Source of the DNA: Zerene cesonia
Lineage: Eukaryota; Arthropoda; Insecta; Lepidoptera; Pieridae
Reading direction: 5' to 3'
Length of the DNA: 64,000 nt
Assembly (NCBI RefSeq): GCF_012273895.1
Contig: NC_052106.1
Location: 8,556,001-8,620,000, forward strand
Position 1 is the stretch's first letter; each line of letters opens with the position of its first letter. Shown here one piece after another: positions 10,692-21,940 of the stretch. The notes beneath the pieces were generated by a model. The model saw only the letters and a program-made list of their open reading frames with translations. It did no database searches and had not been told where the DNA came from. The position numbers and the translations under genes are program-made.

Positions 10692-10757
10692 TGTAAATCT
10701 TCTAACGTATCGAAAAGCACCCTCCTTCAGCCACAGTCGGATAAAACATTTGTACCG
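10692..10757 (-). CDS. exon-like segment (66 bp), unconfirmed
   Basis: On the minus strand a good acceptor (TTATTTTATTTACCAG) precedes 66 bp with one open frame throughout, beginning RYKCFIRLWLKEGAFRY, and then a donor GTGAGTG after ACA. The length is a multiple of three, so it would be a phase-0 symmetric exon. The donor lacks the usual AG before GT. The opposite strand is also open here for 98 codons (10635-10931), which could mean unusual base composition rather than coding. I recognise no family. Treat this as a hypothesis; no start, stop or partner exon is established. Confidence 0.15.
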
Positions 10758-11503
10758 CTGGTAAATAAAATAACGTACGCATTAAACGGAGCAAGGGACA
10801 TTCGACTGTTTATAATATTGGCCGTATTTCAGCGCAAAGATGACGGGGAACACCGCAGTAATATATTATGTCACACTAAACAGGACTGCGCGATAAATAT
10901 TTGGCGTGTTGTGTACTTAAAGGGGCTATGAAAATAGCGATTTATACGGGAAATTATTGCGCAGTAAGTGCACTACGGTGAATGTATTTTAGTATGTGCG
11001 AATGTGCGGTAATATTTCAGAGTCATGTTAATTAGAAACAATTTTCATGAATAGTTAAAATGTCAGAGATTATCATTTTAATAATCTTGTCGTGAAGCAA
11101 ATATAGCATCAGCTTATAATTATACATTCGGTTTTCAAACCACTTTGTAATCCTTACATAACCTAAATTTCGATGGTACCGATCTGTAATATAAGAAATA
11201 CGAGTATTTTTATACTATTCTACATGATCTCAACATCTCACAACAAACCTTCCAGTTCCCGCTCCCGCTTCCGCTTATCTCATCTAACCGCGCCTCTCCT
11301 GGCCTCGCACAGTTGTAGAGATATTTCTCTTCCACGCGAATTCCCGCGCATTGTTACGGCCACCTCGCCATCGACGCGCCTGATTGATGACACGTGTTGT
11401 CTTTCTGTTTTCAATAGGTTATGTATAGCGATAGTAAGGGAATAGTAAGGGAACTTATAAGCATAACATTGAGTAAACAGATGAACACGTAGCAATGGGT
11501 AAA
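10758..11503. other. GC-richer islands with E-box, possibly regulatory
   Basis: Two patches, about 10735-10985 and 11245-11400, have clearly more G+C and CpG than the surroundings. The second contains CACGTG (in GACACGTGTTG, near 11390) and is open on both strands. No promoter elements can be placed with confidence. Confidence 0.3.
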
Positions 11504-11798
11504 GGTTTTTATTTGTGTGATAGCAACTGTGCTGGTGGTTCGCCTGATGGTAAGCGATTCGCCCATGAACATTTGCAAAGGTATGGCCGTTGTAAGCAAG
11601 TGAGTGTTATGCCTATTTCCTTCTCCTAGCCCTTCCCAGTCCATTCCTTCTTTCCAGTCATCAATCCTTTCCTTATCCCTTAAAAGCGGGCAGCGCATTC
11701 TCAGAGGTCTGAGCCTCTGCGAATGTTCATGGGCGGTGGTGATCGTTTACCATCAGGCGAACCACCAGCTCAGTCGCACGCTATGACATAAAGAAAGG
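11504..11798 (+). repeat. fold-back copy of the GGGCGGTGG family
   Basis: The left arm (about 11519-11580) holds CTGGTGGTTCGCCTGATGG and GCCCATGAACATTTGC. The right arm (about 11720-11788) is its imperfect reverse complement, with CATGGGCGGTGGTGATC and ACCATCAGGCGAACCACC. About 140 bp of pyrimidine-rich DNA separates the arms. The copy ends GCTATGACATAAA. This inverted structure is not present in the other copies of the window, which have only one arm. Open frames on both strands through it are artefacts. Confidence 0.7.
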
Positions 11799-12357
11799 CA
11801 GAGAGGAGGTCGAAATTACCGGAGGTCGTTAATTACCGGGTCATTCTATGATATCGTTGTTATTCTGCCCGCGCCTTTGCCCGTGTGGTCAAATGAAAGC
11901 TCACATATTTAGCTTCCGTGGGGTTTTACAGGATAAAACCTATCCTAAAATAAACGCACTTGATTTTGTTGTCCATTCTTTATTCAGATGAACATTTTCC
12001 ATGTAATAAGTGATATTCACCTATAAATCCTCACAATATAATTATATCGTACGGAAACCTTAGCATCATCAATCATTTTTCCGTTTTTATTTGACACGAA
12101 GGGCCTGTTTAATACTACGAAAGGTCAGAACTATAAATTTTAAACATCATTAGGCGTTGCCGTGTTTGATGGATATGCTTCCATTATGAACCTGATCTAA
12201 ATGTCACGTGTTAACATCTATGGGGGTAACAGAGTGCTGATTTTTAGTAGACTTAATTTCAAAGACAATACTATATACATAGACTGAAAAACCCCTTCTC
12301 AGGTCAAAACCCCTTGTGCGTGCATGTTTCTTCTAAAGGAAAATTGTGTAATCTTAA
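11799..12357. other. noncoding stretch
   Basis: No gene, RNA or repeat end was recognised. Confidence 0.45.
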
Positions 12358-12535
12358 TATATTATATAAATCTCGTGTCACAATGTTTGTCCTCAATGGA
12401 CTCCTAAACCACTTAACTGATTATAATAAAATTCGCACACCATGTGCAGTTCGATCCAACTTGAGAGATAGGATAGTTTAAATAATTTTAATTACGATAA
12501 ATGACAACCCGGGCGGAGCCGGGGCGTGCAACTAG
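12358..12535 (+). mobile_element. Helitron-like element
   Basis: The 5' part has TATATAAATCTCGTGTCACA and the 3' end is CGGGCGGAGCCGGGGCGTGC followed by AACTAG|T. The 5' type (CTCGTGTCAC) matches the copy at 63020. Confidence 0.65.
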
Positions 12536-14119
12536 TAGAAATCTAAAAATCTAAACAAAAGGGTTCAAAGAGCTTAAATTAGTTTTTTTAACAATAAATC
12601 TTGTATGAGATACATACACAAGGCACCAGTAGTAGTTTTTAAATAAAAATACAGTAATCAAATGCTTTAAGAAAAAACATAACTTTCAGTTGGATGGTTC
12701 GCCAAAGTTCGGACAACAATGTAACAAATACAAAAATTACTCTTTGATAGTAATTAATTAAGAACATCCTTTTTTTAAATTGTTGAAAATAGAATTATTT
12801 TGACCCTTTTATTTTAAATAAAATCTTAAAGAAAATTTACAATAGATTTTACTAGCACCCAAAGAACTTAATCAGGATATTTTGTAATCCCAATACAATA
12901 GTATTGCTATTACATTATACAGAATATCGACATAAATCGACGTAAAGCACCATTTCAAGACCAAAATAATCTTCAAAGTACCCAAATATCTATCAAACAC
13001 CACCTCACATTCATACAAGATTATCCACAAGATGGCCACGTACGCCTTTTCACTAGAATATGGTCTCAGATTTTTGAAAATAAGAAAAACATTTCCCCTT
13101 TCAAAGAACCCAAACATACATGTATTGAAGCAGTTAAAAGCACATCTAAAATGTGTCTAAATTAACATAAAGCTTCTGAAAAGCAATAAAAGCGGATTGC
13201 AACCTCCCGCCGTACGGCCGGATGAGCTAGGGTTGTCACAAATACAAAACAGAAAATATTTTATTTCGTAGATATTGAAATGTACGTAGATCCTTTAGTG
13301 CTTTGTAATAATTTTATATCCTATAACAAATTTAGTAATTTGAGTTAGTTAAGCAAAATAAAATACATGTCTGTTTATATTTCCGTTAAAACTGTTCATT
13401 TATAAGTATTAATTTATTGAAATGCGATTTTCAGTACCAATTACCAATATCAAAATCTAAAGTCAGTCTATGCTTACAATGTAAAAACTTTAAATTCAAT
13501 TAAATTCTCCAAGGATCAACTGAGCATCGGATTGTATTTATGTCCATCGCACCAGTCTTATAATTTTGATGTTGTACCTATGTAGTTATATGAGTACACT
13601 ACAAAAGCTGCAATACTACCAATATTCAAAATCATTCCAATTCAACCAAGGTTCACTACAACTTATTTAAAACGAACTTTAAAAATGTTGATATATCATA
13701 TAATAAAATAAAATGTTCCAAGTCGACAACCCTATTTTATTTACGTCCGTAGAGCCCTATACATCCTTAGGTATGACGGGCACAACTCAATTAGCTAATG
13801 AAAATGTAACGCCTTGATAAACTTTGAGATTTTCCCAAATTCCTCCATTAACTATTATTCCTGGAATTACAGATAATATCCTTTTGTAATTAATTAAAAT
13901 ACTTCTTGCTTTTTTCATAATTTATAGACTTCTAAGTGATTAGATGAGTACAAATAGATAGTAATTTGTGATTCAGTTTCAAAAATCTGCTAAGTGCTTT
14001 TGATGGTTTATTGTGAAAGGAGTAATATAAATGGGAAAGTTATTGTAGAAATAAAAATAAAACAGCTTATTTTCAAATATCTTACATAAAAATTGTACAT
14101 TTTATTTCAACAATAAATG
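12536..14119. other. AT-rich noncoding DNA with a short GC patch
   Basis: No element ends were seen. At 13024-13037 CCACAAGATGGCCA shares 11 of 14 positions with the CTCF consensus. Around 13195-13240 a short GC-richer segment holds CCGTACGG. The open frame 12872-13117 (minus) is not protein-like. Confidence 0.4.
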
Positions 14120-14190
14120 AAGTGTGAGACTGGTGCCTAAGCTAGGGAACTAATTAATGTGTCTTTTCAGTCACCAGGCCCCCACTTTTG
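14120..14190 (+). repeat. short dispersed repeat GTGAGACTGGTGCC..TCACCAGGCCCCC, copy 1
   Basis: TGTGAGACTGGTGCCTAAG, a spacer, and GTCACCAGGCCCCCA recur at 57891-57957 with the same order and spacing. It probably derives from the 3' region of a retroelement, but the class is not determinable here. Confidence 0.55.
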
Positions 14191-14520
14191 AAGAAAAGAA
14201 GGAAAAACTTAAAGCTGTTCATCGTAGATTAAATGGGGAAAAATGGGCTACAATTTGTTTTTAAAATTACTTAATAGAATGTAAAAAGTAAGATAGGCGT
14301 ATTCGTTAAATATTCCACAATCACCAAGATCATAAAATAAAAGTAATACTAGTACCATGTATATTTTCTTAACGTCACGTAAAATCCATTAAAAATCTGT
14401 CCACGCTACAAAAAAGAGATACAGATTTACAATCCTCAATATTTTTTCTGACAGAAATATTTGTTTACACAGCACGTCGTATTGACAAAAATATAATTAC
14501 AATATTTACAACTAAGTAAG

Positions 14521-14645
14521 TTTTTTTTATGCAGTCGTCAGTGGAGCTGGTGGGTCGCCTGATGTTAAGCGCCACCACCGCCCATGAACATTTGGAGAGA
14601 CGTAAGGTTGATTGCAGACCTAACTCCTGTACAAATGGATTACCC
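14521..14645 (-). repeat. GGGCGGTGG family, antisense 3' half
   Basis: A T-run (the poly-A end) is followed by GGAGCTGGTGGGTCGCCTGA, ACCACCGCCCATGAACATTT and GGTTGATTGCAGACC. The copy is truncated before the pyrimidine-rich middle. Confidence 0.65.
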
Positions 14646-15416
14646 AAATTTGAAGCATTACCCAAAACTAACACAGAATAAATAAAATTATAAAATAATG
14701 CAATGTAACATATTTTTAAGGGAGAAGCCACCGACAACCGAAACACAGTCCCAACTAGTTCGGTAGTCAGTGGGTATTTTGTATCAATAAATATTTGTTC
14801 ATTTTTAAATAGATATGAACAGACAATACTTATATTCTCCTTTATGATAGTTTCTTACAAACCTTCGTCTTCCGAAATTAAAAGATATTACGAAAAATAT
14901 TTCGAAGTTGAATTTCAACCAGAAATTATAAGAAATGGCTTTATATTACTATAATTGTTTGCAACAAACAAAAGTTCTGGAAGTCATTGAATGCATAAGA
15001 ACGACGTTATACTAACCGTTAGCATGATATAGTCAGAGCGCCGGTTGGAATATTTGCTTTCTCTACAAATTGAATGGAAATATAGACGTTTCGAATAACG
15101 ATGTAAAATGAAGAAAATTTATGGAGCAAATATTGCTGTTTAAAAATGTCGTATGAAATGAAATGTAGATAGACATTCGTGTATATTTTGTCGTACCCCT
15201 GGAATACAAAATTCTATTAGTTTTATTGGTCTATTTAAATCAATTCATTGATAATCTGGTGAAGGAGCTTTAAAAATGCAATGCCTACTGTTTTATAGAT
15301 ATATTTCCTTGTATTGTGTACTTTCCATAGAGCGTGACAATTCTTTTTCTCGCACATTTAAAAAAGTCAAGTTCACAACGACGTATTAGTTTAAACACAT
15401 ACACATTTTCAAACTT
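14646..15416. other. AT-rich noncoding DNA
   Basis: Nothing identifiable apart from simple AT-rich sequence. Confidence 0.45.
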
Positions 15417-15672
15417 TTTTTTATGTCACCGTCGGTAATGGAGCTGGTGGGTCCCTGATGGTAAGCGCTATCACCGCCCATGAACATGAGACGTTAGGTC
15501 GATTGCAGACCTTACGCCGAAGAAGGGAGGGAAAGGGATGAAGAAAGGATTGACGAGAGGAATAAAGGAAAGGACTGGGAAGGGCTAGGAAACGGATATG
15601 AGCTTCCGGCTCCCCCACTCACCGAACGAAACACAGCAGTATGCTATTTCACGCCGGTCTCTTGTGGGTGGG
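15417..15672 (-). repeat. GGGCGGTGG family, antisense, nearly complete
   Basis: From left to right it runs: T-tract, GGAGCTGGTGGGTCC, CACCGCCCATGAACAT, the purine-rich middle (GAAGGGAGGGAAAGG), then CCGGCTCCCCCACTCACCG, GAAACACAGCAGTATGC and TTCACGCCGG. It covers most of the family except the outermost 5' end. A 65-codon minus-strand frame inside is not a gene. Confidence 0.7.
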
Positions 15673-15963
15673 AAACAAAAAAGCACACAGGCAGAATTGC
15701 TTTCCCATTAAAAGTCCTATTTATAATCTATGTTATTCTCTATTTTTATGTTATTAAGAATTCATCAGTCTCTCGTACTATACTATCATAGTAAGAACAA
15801 TGCCGTTGTCCCCCGGACTACACCCGCGGTCCGCTGGGACAAGCTTCGCGCCACGCAAATTTAAATTGGATTTTAAATTCCTATTTGTCCCACTGAGATT
15901 TGGCGCACAATATTATTTGTAAGTATGCTTCGGTTTAGTTCGACGATCAACATTTATATATAT

Positions 15964-16323
15964 ACTAGCTACACCCGGCATACGCTGTTCTGCCTTACTC
16001 TTATCATTTAGGAGTATGAAAAATAGATGTTGGCCGATTCTCATAGATACTGGATAAGCACAAACAATTTCATCAAAATCGGTCAAGCCGTTTCGGAGGA
16101 GTATGGCTACGAAAACTGTGACATGAGAATTTTATATATTAAGACTAGCTGCACCCGGCAAACGCTGTTCTGCCTTACTCTTATCATTCAGGGGTATGAA
16201 AAATAGATGTTGGCCGATTCTCATAGATACCGGATAAGCACAAAAAATTTCATCAAAATCGGTCAAGACGTTTCGGAGGAGTATGGCAACGAAAACTGTG
16301 ACACGAGAATTTTATATATATAG
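15964..16323 (-). mobile_element. tandem pair of Helitron-like 180-bp units
   Basis: Two nearly identical units start ACTAGCTRCACCCGGC at 15964 and 16144, exactly 180 bp apart. Both contain TGTTGGCCGATTCTCATAG, TCATCAAAATCGGTCAAG and CGTTTCGGAGGAGTATGG, and end with GACAYGAGAATTTTATATAT. The antisense CTAG start and the 5' type agree with the sense copy at 63020. Direct tandem copies of Helitrons are known and fit rolling-circle copying; a simple tandem duplication is also possible. Confidence 0.75.
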
Positions 16324-16399
16324 ATATATATATTTATAATTGTTTAAAAAAAATATCACTAACTTACCAATGTGAGACAGATTATGATAAAGTGCGTTT

Positions 16400-16560
16400 T
16401 AAAAATTAAAAACTTTTTAACGGATTTTAAACGCGATTTATTCATTATATTACAACCCGACGTTTCGAACACTTTACAGCGAGCGTGGTCACGGGGAGAC
16501 TAAAGTGTTTTAATTTTTAAATGTAAAATACTCGCGTAAAATCAAACACAAGTAAATATT
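16400..16560 (-). mobile_element. Penelope-like candidate element, copy 1 (antisense)
   Basis: In sense orientation it reads TTGTGTTTGATTTTACGCGA, then TCCCCGTGACCACGCTCGC, TGTAAAGTGTTCGAAACGTC and TAATGAATAAATCGCGTTT. The CGAAACGTCGGG motif resembles the conserved strand of hammerhead motifs carried by Penelope-like elements, but the CUGANGA part is not conserved here. Short inverted AT-rich flanks (AAAAATTAAAA and its complement) surround the conserved block. Copies are at 28821 and 62841. Confidence 0.45.
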
Positions 16561-16656
16561 AAACTGCGTTTTATTTGATAAACTGAGGAAATCTAAAAAT
16601 CTTTAGTCAGTCATTTTCAATCAATAAAAATTCAAAGATCACAGTATTATATAATA

Positions 16657-16838
16657 CAAGCTTTTGCCCGCAAATTCGGAATAGATTAATAAATATTAGT
16701 ATACATATAAACATTCCTCTTAAATGACTCTGTTTAAACAAAAAACCCATCAAAATCCGTTGCGTAGTTTTTTACATTTAAGCATACATATGGAGATAGA
16801 GGCAGACAGAGGAAGCGACTTTGTTTTATTAGTATAAA
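16657..16838 (-). mobile_element. Helitron-like element, antisense, 3' end damaged
   Basis: It starts AAGCTTTTGCCCGCAAATTC (normally AGCTTTTGCCCGCGGCTTCG) and ends GACTTTGTTTTATTAGTATA. Inside are TCAAAATCCGTTGCGTAG and TTTAAGCATACATA. The terminal CTAG is changed, so its 3' end has mutated. Confidence 0.6.
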
Positions 16839-18673
16839 TCTTTAACGAAGTCTTATCGAAGTCTTTTAAATTACCCTTTTTATTCCTAGCTAGTTTCTGC
16901 ATATAACTTCTACACACAACCTACCTTCTTAACAATATTCCTTAAATAAATGCCCTGCAATAAATATTTGACTTCAAATTTGAAACATACCCTGTCAACA
17001 CAGTCCCATCGCTAACAGAACCCCACAACGTAAGAAATAAACATTTCATACGCCATAAATAAACCTCGCACTTCTGTCTCGGAAGACCGGTTAGTCCCCG
17101 AACAAATTTGCATTTGCTTTGACAGGTTCGCGAGTTACATCTCATTTTCATCCCCATCACTTGTGAAATAGTTTTGCAGAGACAAATAACGATTGTTACG
17201 CAGATATGACAAATCTTCGTTTGTAACCCAGTTCTGAAGAGTCATTATTTATTGTGTTACTAAGCATATTTATTAATAAATAATAATAAATAATAAAATA
17301 AGTTTATTTCTCAATATTAATCTGTACTACAGGTACCGATACCCTTCCATTGGTTCGATACAGTTGAAAAAAATGAAGGAAATAGTTATATAAATACAAA
17401 CAAAAATAGTAGTATTTACACTAATATTATAAAGAGGAAACTTTTCTATTTTTGTATGTTTCTAACATTTTTTCTTCCAAAACTACTGGAAGGATTTTAA
17501 AAATAATGTGACTAAATGACTTTTGTTCGTTTAGTTTTTGGTTTTTCATATCACTATGTGGTATTATTAAAGTAAAAAGAAATATTAAGCATCTAATAAG
17601 CAATATACTTCACTACTTTCAACAATAACATTCTCTTGTAATAAATAAACCCGGATTTAAATCCATTATACCCAAGAATGTGACCAGGCGCTACACAATG
17701 ACGTCTTATGCAAGCTAATCCAATTATGTTGGCGTTTGGGTCATAAGAATGACTGATGATATGTCCGGATAAGGGTTAACGATATTTATATGCCACGATA
17801 TTACAATCGTGTCGTTGTTATTAAATCAAGCGTAACAATATTCAGTGTCTATCGTAAACAATCTTCATAAGGAAAGATTTCATGTAATTTTTGGCTGACG
17901 TAAATTGACATCCATACCTCATTAATTTACTAATTGTATTAGGTAATAGCTTATTTTATAAATCGTCGATCTTAACTTTTCCTCGATACTTTTGATTATT
18001 ACTATTATATAACGAATAAATTTAAAATTAAAGTTACTTTAGTGAGTAGCTGAAGTAGAAAGAAATGTATTATGTTTAAAGAGTGGTAACAAGGTCCACA
18101 AAATTTGTCAAACTATTGGTATATTTAATCATAATATTATACTGGGTACGATTTCTAACAAAACATCGGATCCGTCGCGTAACCGTGACCTGTAAAAACG
18201 CAGAAGCCAGCATAATATTAGCGTTAAGTGAGTTCTTGTGTTGTTCAAGCTTTTTATACGTAGTGGACAATAATGGAAGAATTAAAGTCAACGCATTAAC
18301 ACTCGAAGCCTTTTCTTGCCGTATGGCTTACATTAATTTTTAATGATCGAATGCTAATCGTGCAATCTTAATGGCATTTAGTCGTGTTATGGTCGTTTTT
18401 AGTTGTAACGATAAATTTTGTAAAAATAGTAATTAATTTTAGTGATTACTTTATTTATAAGGGCAAGGACGTGCAGACACGCAATGCGTGAGTAGATTTA
18501 TACTTGTACTGAAAACTTCATCATTATCTATTCATGATTTTAGATTTGATTGATACATAATAATCAAAATGATACTTCTTTCCCTATTTATATTATAAAT
18601 ACCTATTTTTATGTTGTTTAATTTTAAAGATCTATATATCCACATATAGAAGTATTAGAAATATATTGTAAGA
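16839..18673. other. repeat-poor stretch, candidate conserved noncoding DNA
   Basis: No element ends were seen. 17640-17830 and 18080-18400 have mixed composition with several homeodomain-like cores (CTAATCC, CAATTATG) and a small inverted pair CACGAT/ATCGTG near 17795. The 86-codon frame at 18083-18343 is overlapped by a 71-codon minus frame, and neither looks protein-like. The minus frame at 16942-17160 was considered and rejected (see rejected list). Confidence 0.35.
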
Positions 18674-18785
18674 ACTAACCTCAATTTTAATAGGACCACA
18701 TGGCAGGTACAAGCTTTTAAATAAAAAAAAAGAATCATAAAAATCGTCTTCCCGAGTCAAAAGGTATAAGGTAACAAACACAAGA
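18674..18785 (-). repeat. CCGACTT..GGAGG family, internal antisense fragment
   Basis: AGGACCACATGGCAGGTAC, then AAAAAGAATCATAAAAATCG and AAAAGGTATAAGGTAACAAA correspond to the fragments at 155 and 57472. The CCTCC terminus is missing. Confidence 0.55.
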
Positions 18786-18959
18786 AACTGTGGAATTGAT
18801 AACATATATATTAATTTAATAATTTATTGAATTCAGTTGGAAATCAATTAACAACAGAAAGTATGATATAAATAATATTAATTCCATTTTAAACATACCG
18901 CAACTAACTATAAAATGTAAAGGAATCTTAATATAAATTTTCAATGTAAATATGAAAAC

Positions 18960-19460
18960 ATCAATTACAGCCTGGCCTCGGGCCAATTCGATTGTAAAAT
19001 GACTATAATATCGCGCCTATTCAAGACGCCTCCGCACAATGGGCCGGATAATGATTGGCCTGGAAGTAATGACCGGTTAATGATATATTGAGAGTATAAC
19101 AAAACATGTAATGTTTGTTTCGCTTTTTCATATTTTGCGGTGAGAGTTACAGTATGGTTTGTTTTTAAGTGGAAAAGCATAATATAGTGGTAAGGATCTT
19201 TTGACAGTAGGAATTACTGCCAGAAAGGAAAAAGATTAGCTGATGCAATAAATATACTTTGTTTCAAGGAAATCACGAAAGAAGCCGTGAAACGATCTTC
19301 TTATTTCAAGAATTATCTAATTAATTATGATTACGTTATCATTCATTTATACATGAGCTATTGGAATGATATGATAATGATCATTTGTTATCCGATGCAT
19401 TTTCATGTATCGCCTGTAAATGATACTAAACTCGGCCGGGTAATGATTGATAGCATTTAA
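18960..19460. promoter_or_regulatory. repeated GGCCGGRTAATGATT motif in repeat-free DNA
   Basis: GGCCGGATAATGATTGGCC (19042-19060) and GGCCGGGTAATGATTGATAG (19434-19453) share a 15-base core about 390 bp apart, and GACCGGTTAATGAT lies at 19071-19084. TAATGATT resembles Hox/PBC-type sites, and many ATGAT words occur between 19320 and 19450. The surrounding DNA lacks transposon ends. A regulatory role is inferred. Confidence 0.3.
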
Positions 19461-20055
19461 TTACAACACAAAATAACAACTTTCCGGAGATTCGCCGTGG
19501 ACATAATTATTATATTACAAAATTAAAACAGATTTAATAATATCTATAGTTTTGTTTATGAACATTTAATTAAATTACAAACAGTTATTCTCTCACATGA
19601 TTTAAATAAATAAATGAAAATAAACATAAATAAATCGCACATTAAGTTCGCCTGGTATTACGCACACAATAAAAACTACAACCGGCGAATGATTTAAAAA
19701 GTGAAAAGGTACAAAAGGTATAAAACTACACAAAGCCCATTGAAATATTCAAAACTGTTTTTTGATATATGGTAATCCGACCCTTTCAATACCGTCAAAC
19801 TTCCAACATGCGCATTTTCGTAAACACTAAAACAGCAATAAAAATGCTTTATTTTTTATTTGAATAGAAATATTTTTACATTGTAATATAGAAAAATCGT
19901 GTGGAAATAGATGTAGTTCGTAGTTTTTCGAATGGAAATACATACGAAAATATAGCTTTTTAGTACATTAGGTAATAAAATAACTATAATAAATATAATA
20001 TACAATACAGTATCTACTTAGAAGTACTTCAAAGAACTAGTCAGAATATAATTCA
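19461..20055. other. AT-rich noncoding DNA
   Basis: A further CCGGCGAATGATTT word near 19681 echoes the motif group to the left. Nothing else could be assigned. Confidence 0.4.
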
Positions 20056-20182
20056 TTAGCTATCCGCAGCTTCGCCCGCGTGATAAAATTAATTTTCAAA
20101 ACATTTCAACCCTTATTTTATCCCCTTGGGAGTATTTATCAAAATTCTATCTAAAAAATATATCTGCATGCCAAATATTGAT
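20056..20182 (-). mobile_element. Helitron-like fragment, antisense
   Basis: TTAGCTATCCGCAGCTTCGC followed by CCGCGTG is a slightly altered antisense 3' terminus. TTATCCCCTTGGGAGTATTT and TATCTGCATGCCAAAT follow, as in the related copy at 36369. The 5' end is lost. Confidence 0.55.
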
Positions 20183-20604
20183 TGATAAGGATTCTTCATC
20201 ACCCAGCGATCACCATTATCACTATAATAATCATCATTATCACCACCACAGCATTTCTACTGCTCCGAATCTTCTCTCATTCTGTCAAAGGAGTCACGTA
20301 GAAAATCTATTTACTTGCAAGATTTTGCGTCTACATTATAGCTGTCGGCTTAAGCGCCATATATCTCAACTCACTATAGACCTAACAATTGTATTAAATT
20401 ACAGACTTGCTTAGCGCCTAGACTAAGCTGAGTCAGAGTTGAGTAACGTCTGCGGAAGCAATTGTATTAGTGCTTGCTTGTTTATTTTACAAGCATTGAG
20501 TTTGCAGTTAGTAAAGTATGCTATGTTAGTTACAGTGATTATACTTTCACTGTTTACGGTTAAAATGTGTAAATTAAACGGCCTTTAAATTGTCAAAAAT
20601 TGAT
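20183..20604. other. noncoding stretch
   Basis: It holds a CAT/CAC-rich microsatellite-like patch (about 20205-20255, coding for poly-His in one frame by chance), and nothing else that can be assigned. Confidence 0.4.
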
Positions 20605-20692
20605 CGAATAATTTTAATAATAATAATAATATACATTTATTAAGCACACCACACTAAAAAGAGAAAGCAGCAAACAACATAAAAACAATAAA
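20605..20692 (-). mobile_element. 3' end of a non-LTR retrotransposon, cut by gap
   Basis: An (AAT)n tract (about 20616-20632) is followed by TTTATTAAGCACACCACACT and AAAAAGAGAAAGCAGC. In reverse complement this is TAGTGTGGTGTGCTTAATAA, resembling the 3' ends of lepidopteran LINEs with a polyadenylation-like AATAAA and a simple-repeat tail. The element body would lie in the adjacent gap. Confidence 0.4.
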
Positions 20693-21692
20693 NNNNNNNN
20701 NNNNNNNNNNNNNNNNNNNNNNNNNNNNNNNNNNNNNNNNNNNNNNNNNNNNNNNNNNNNNNNNNNNNNNNNNNNNNNNNNNNNNNNNNNNNNNNNNNNN
20801 NNNNNNNNNNNNNNNNNNNNNNNNNNNNNNNNNNNNNNNNNNNNNNNNNNNNNNNNNNNNNNNNNNNNNNNNNNNNNNNNNNNNNNNNNNNNNNNNNNNN
20901 NNNNNNNNNNNNNNNNNNNNNNNNNNNNNNNNNNNNNNNNNNNNNNNNNNNNNNNNNNNNNNNNNNNNNNNNNNNNNNNNNNNNNNNNNNNNNNNNNNNN
21001 NNNNNNNNNNNNNNNNNNNNNNNNNNNNNNNNNNNNNNNNNNNNNNNNNNNNNNNNNNNNNNNNNNNNNNNNNNNNNNNNNNNNNNNNNNNNNNNNNNNN
21101 NNNNNNNNNNNNNNNNNNNNNNNNNNNNNNNNNNNNNNNNNNNNNNNNNNNNNNNNNNNNNNNNNNNNNNNNNNNNNNNNNNNNNNNNNNNNNNNNNNNN
21201 NNNNNNNNNNNNNNNNNNNNNNNNNNNNNNNNNNNNNNNNNNNNNNNNNNNNNNNNNNNNNNNNNNNNNNNNNNNNNNNNNNNNNNNNNNNNNNNNNNNN
21301 NNNNNNNNNNNNNNNNNNNNNNNNNNNNNNNNNNNNNNNNNNNNNNNNNNNNNNNNNNNNNNNNNNNNNNNNNNNNNNNNNNNNNNNNNNNNNNNNNNNN
21401 NNNNNNNNNNNNNNNNNNNNNNNNNNNNNNNNNNNNNNNNNNNNNNNNNNNNNNNNNNNNNNNNNNNNNNNNNNNNNNNNNNNNNNNNNNNNNNNNNNNN
21501 NNNNNNNNNNNNNNNNNNNNNNNNNNNNNNNNNNNNNNNNNNNNNNNNNNNNNNNNNNNNNNNNNNNNNNNNNNNNNNNNNNNNNNNNNNNNNNNNNNNN
21601 NNNNNNNNNNNNNNNNNNNNNNNNNNNNNNNNNNNNNNNNNNNNNNNNNNNNNNNNNNNNNNNNNNNNNNNNNNNNNNNNNNNNNNNNNNNN
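20693..21692. other. assembly gap (1000 N)
   Basis: Exactly 1000 ambiguous bases, the usual placeholder size. The true length is unknown. The open frame reported across it is meaningless. Confidence 0.99.
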
Positions 21693-21940
21693 TATTATAT
21701 AGTATGCCATCTATCCACCAATCTCAATTAACTTAATTACTATAATAACGAAAACATTACATTTTAAATGGATCTAGGTAATAGTACCCAGATTTCCACA
21801 GATGCCGTTATGCTGCTTATAATTTTAATTTCTCCTACCATTAATCTATCTAGAAGGCTGAAGCCTCGAGCCAAGAAACAATACTGAAGACTTATTCTTC
21901 CTCAAGAACAAACTAATAACAATAATAATTTATATATTTA
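21693..21940. other. AT-rich flank
   Basis: No feature was recognised between the gap and the repeat that follows. Confidence 0.5.

Noticed and set aside
10635..10931. 98-codon plus-strand frame
   Set aside because: No recognisable motif and no promoter or splice context. The minus strand is equally suggestive, so composition is the simpler explanation.
16942..17160. Minus-strand frame of 72 codons with a Cys/GLT/Gln/Cys spacing reminiscent of Wnt N-terminal regions
   Set aside because: The Gln is misplaced relative to the usual Gln-x3-Cys, there is no convincing acceptor, the only nearby donor (GAG|GTTTAT) is poor, and no other Wnt sequence is present.
20640..21710. Long frame of 356 codons across the first gap
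   Set aside because: All but a few codons are N; an artefact of the 1000-base gap. The same holds for the frames across 26541-27540 and 50665-51664.
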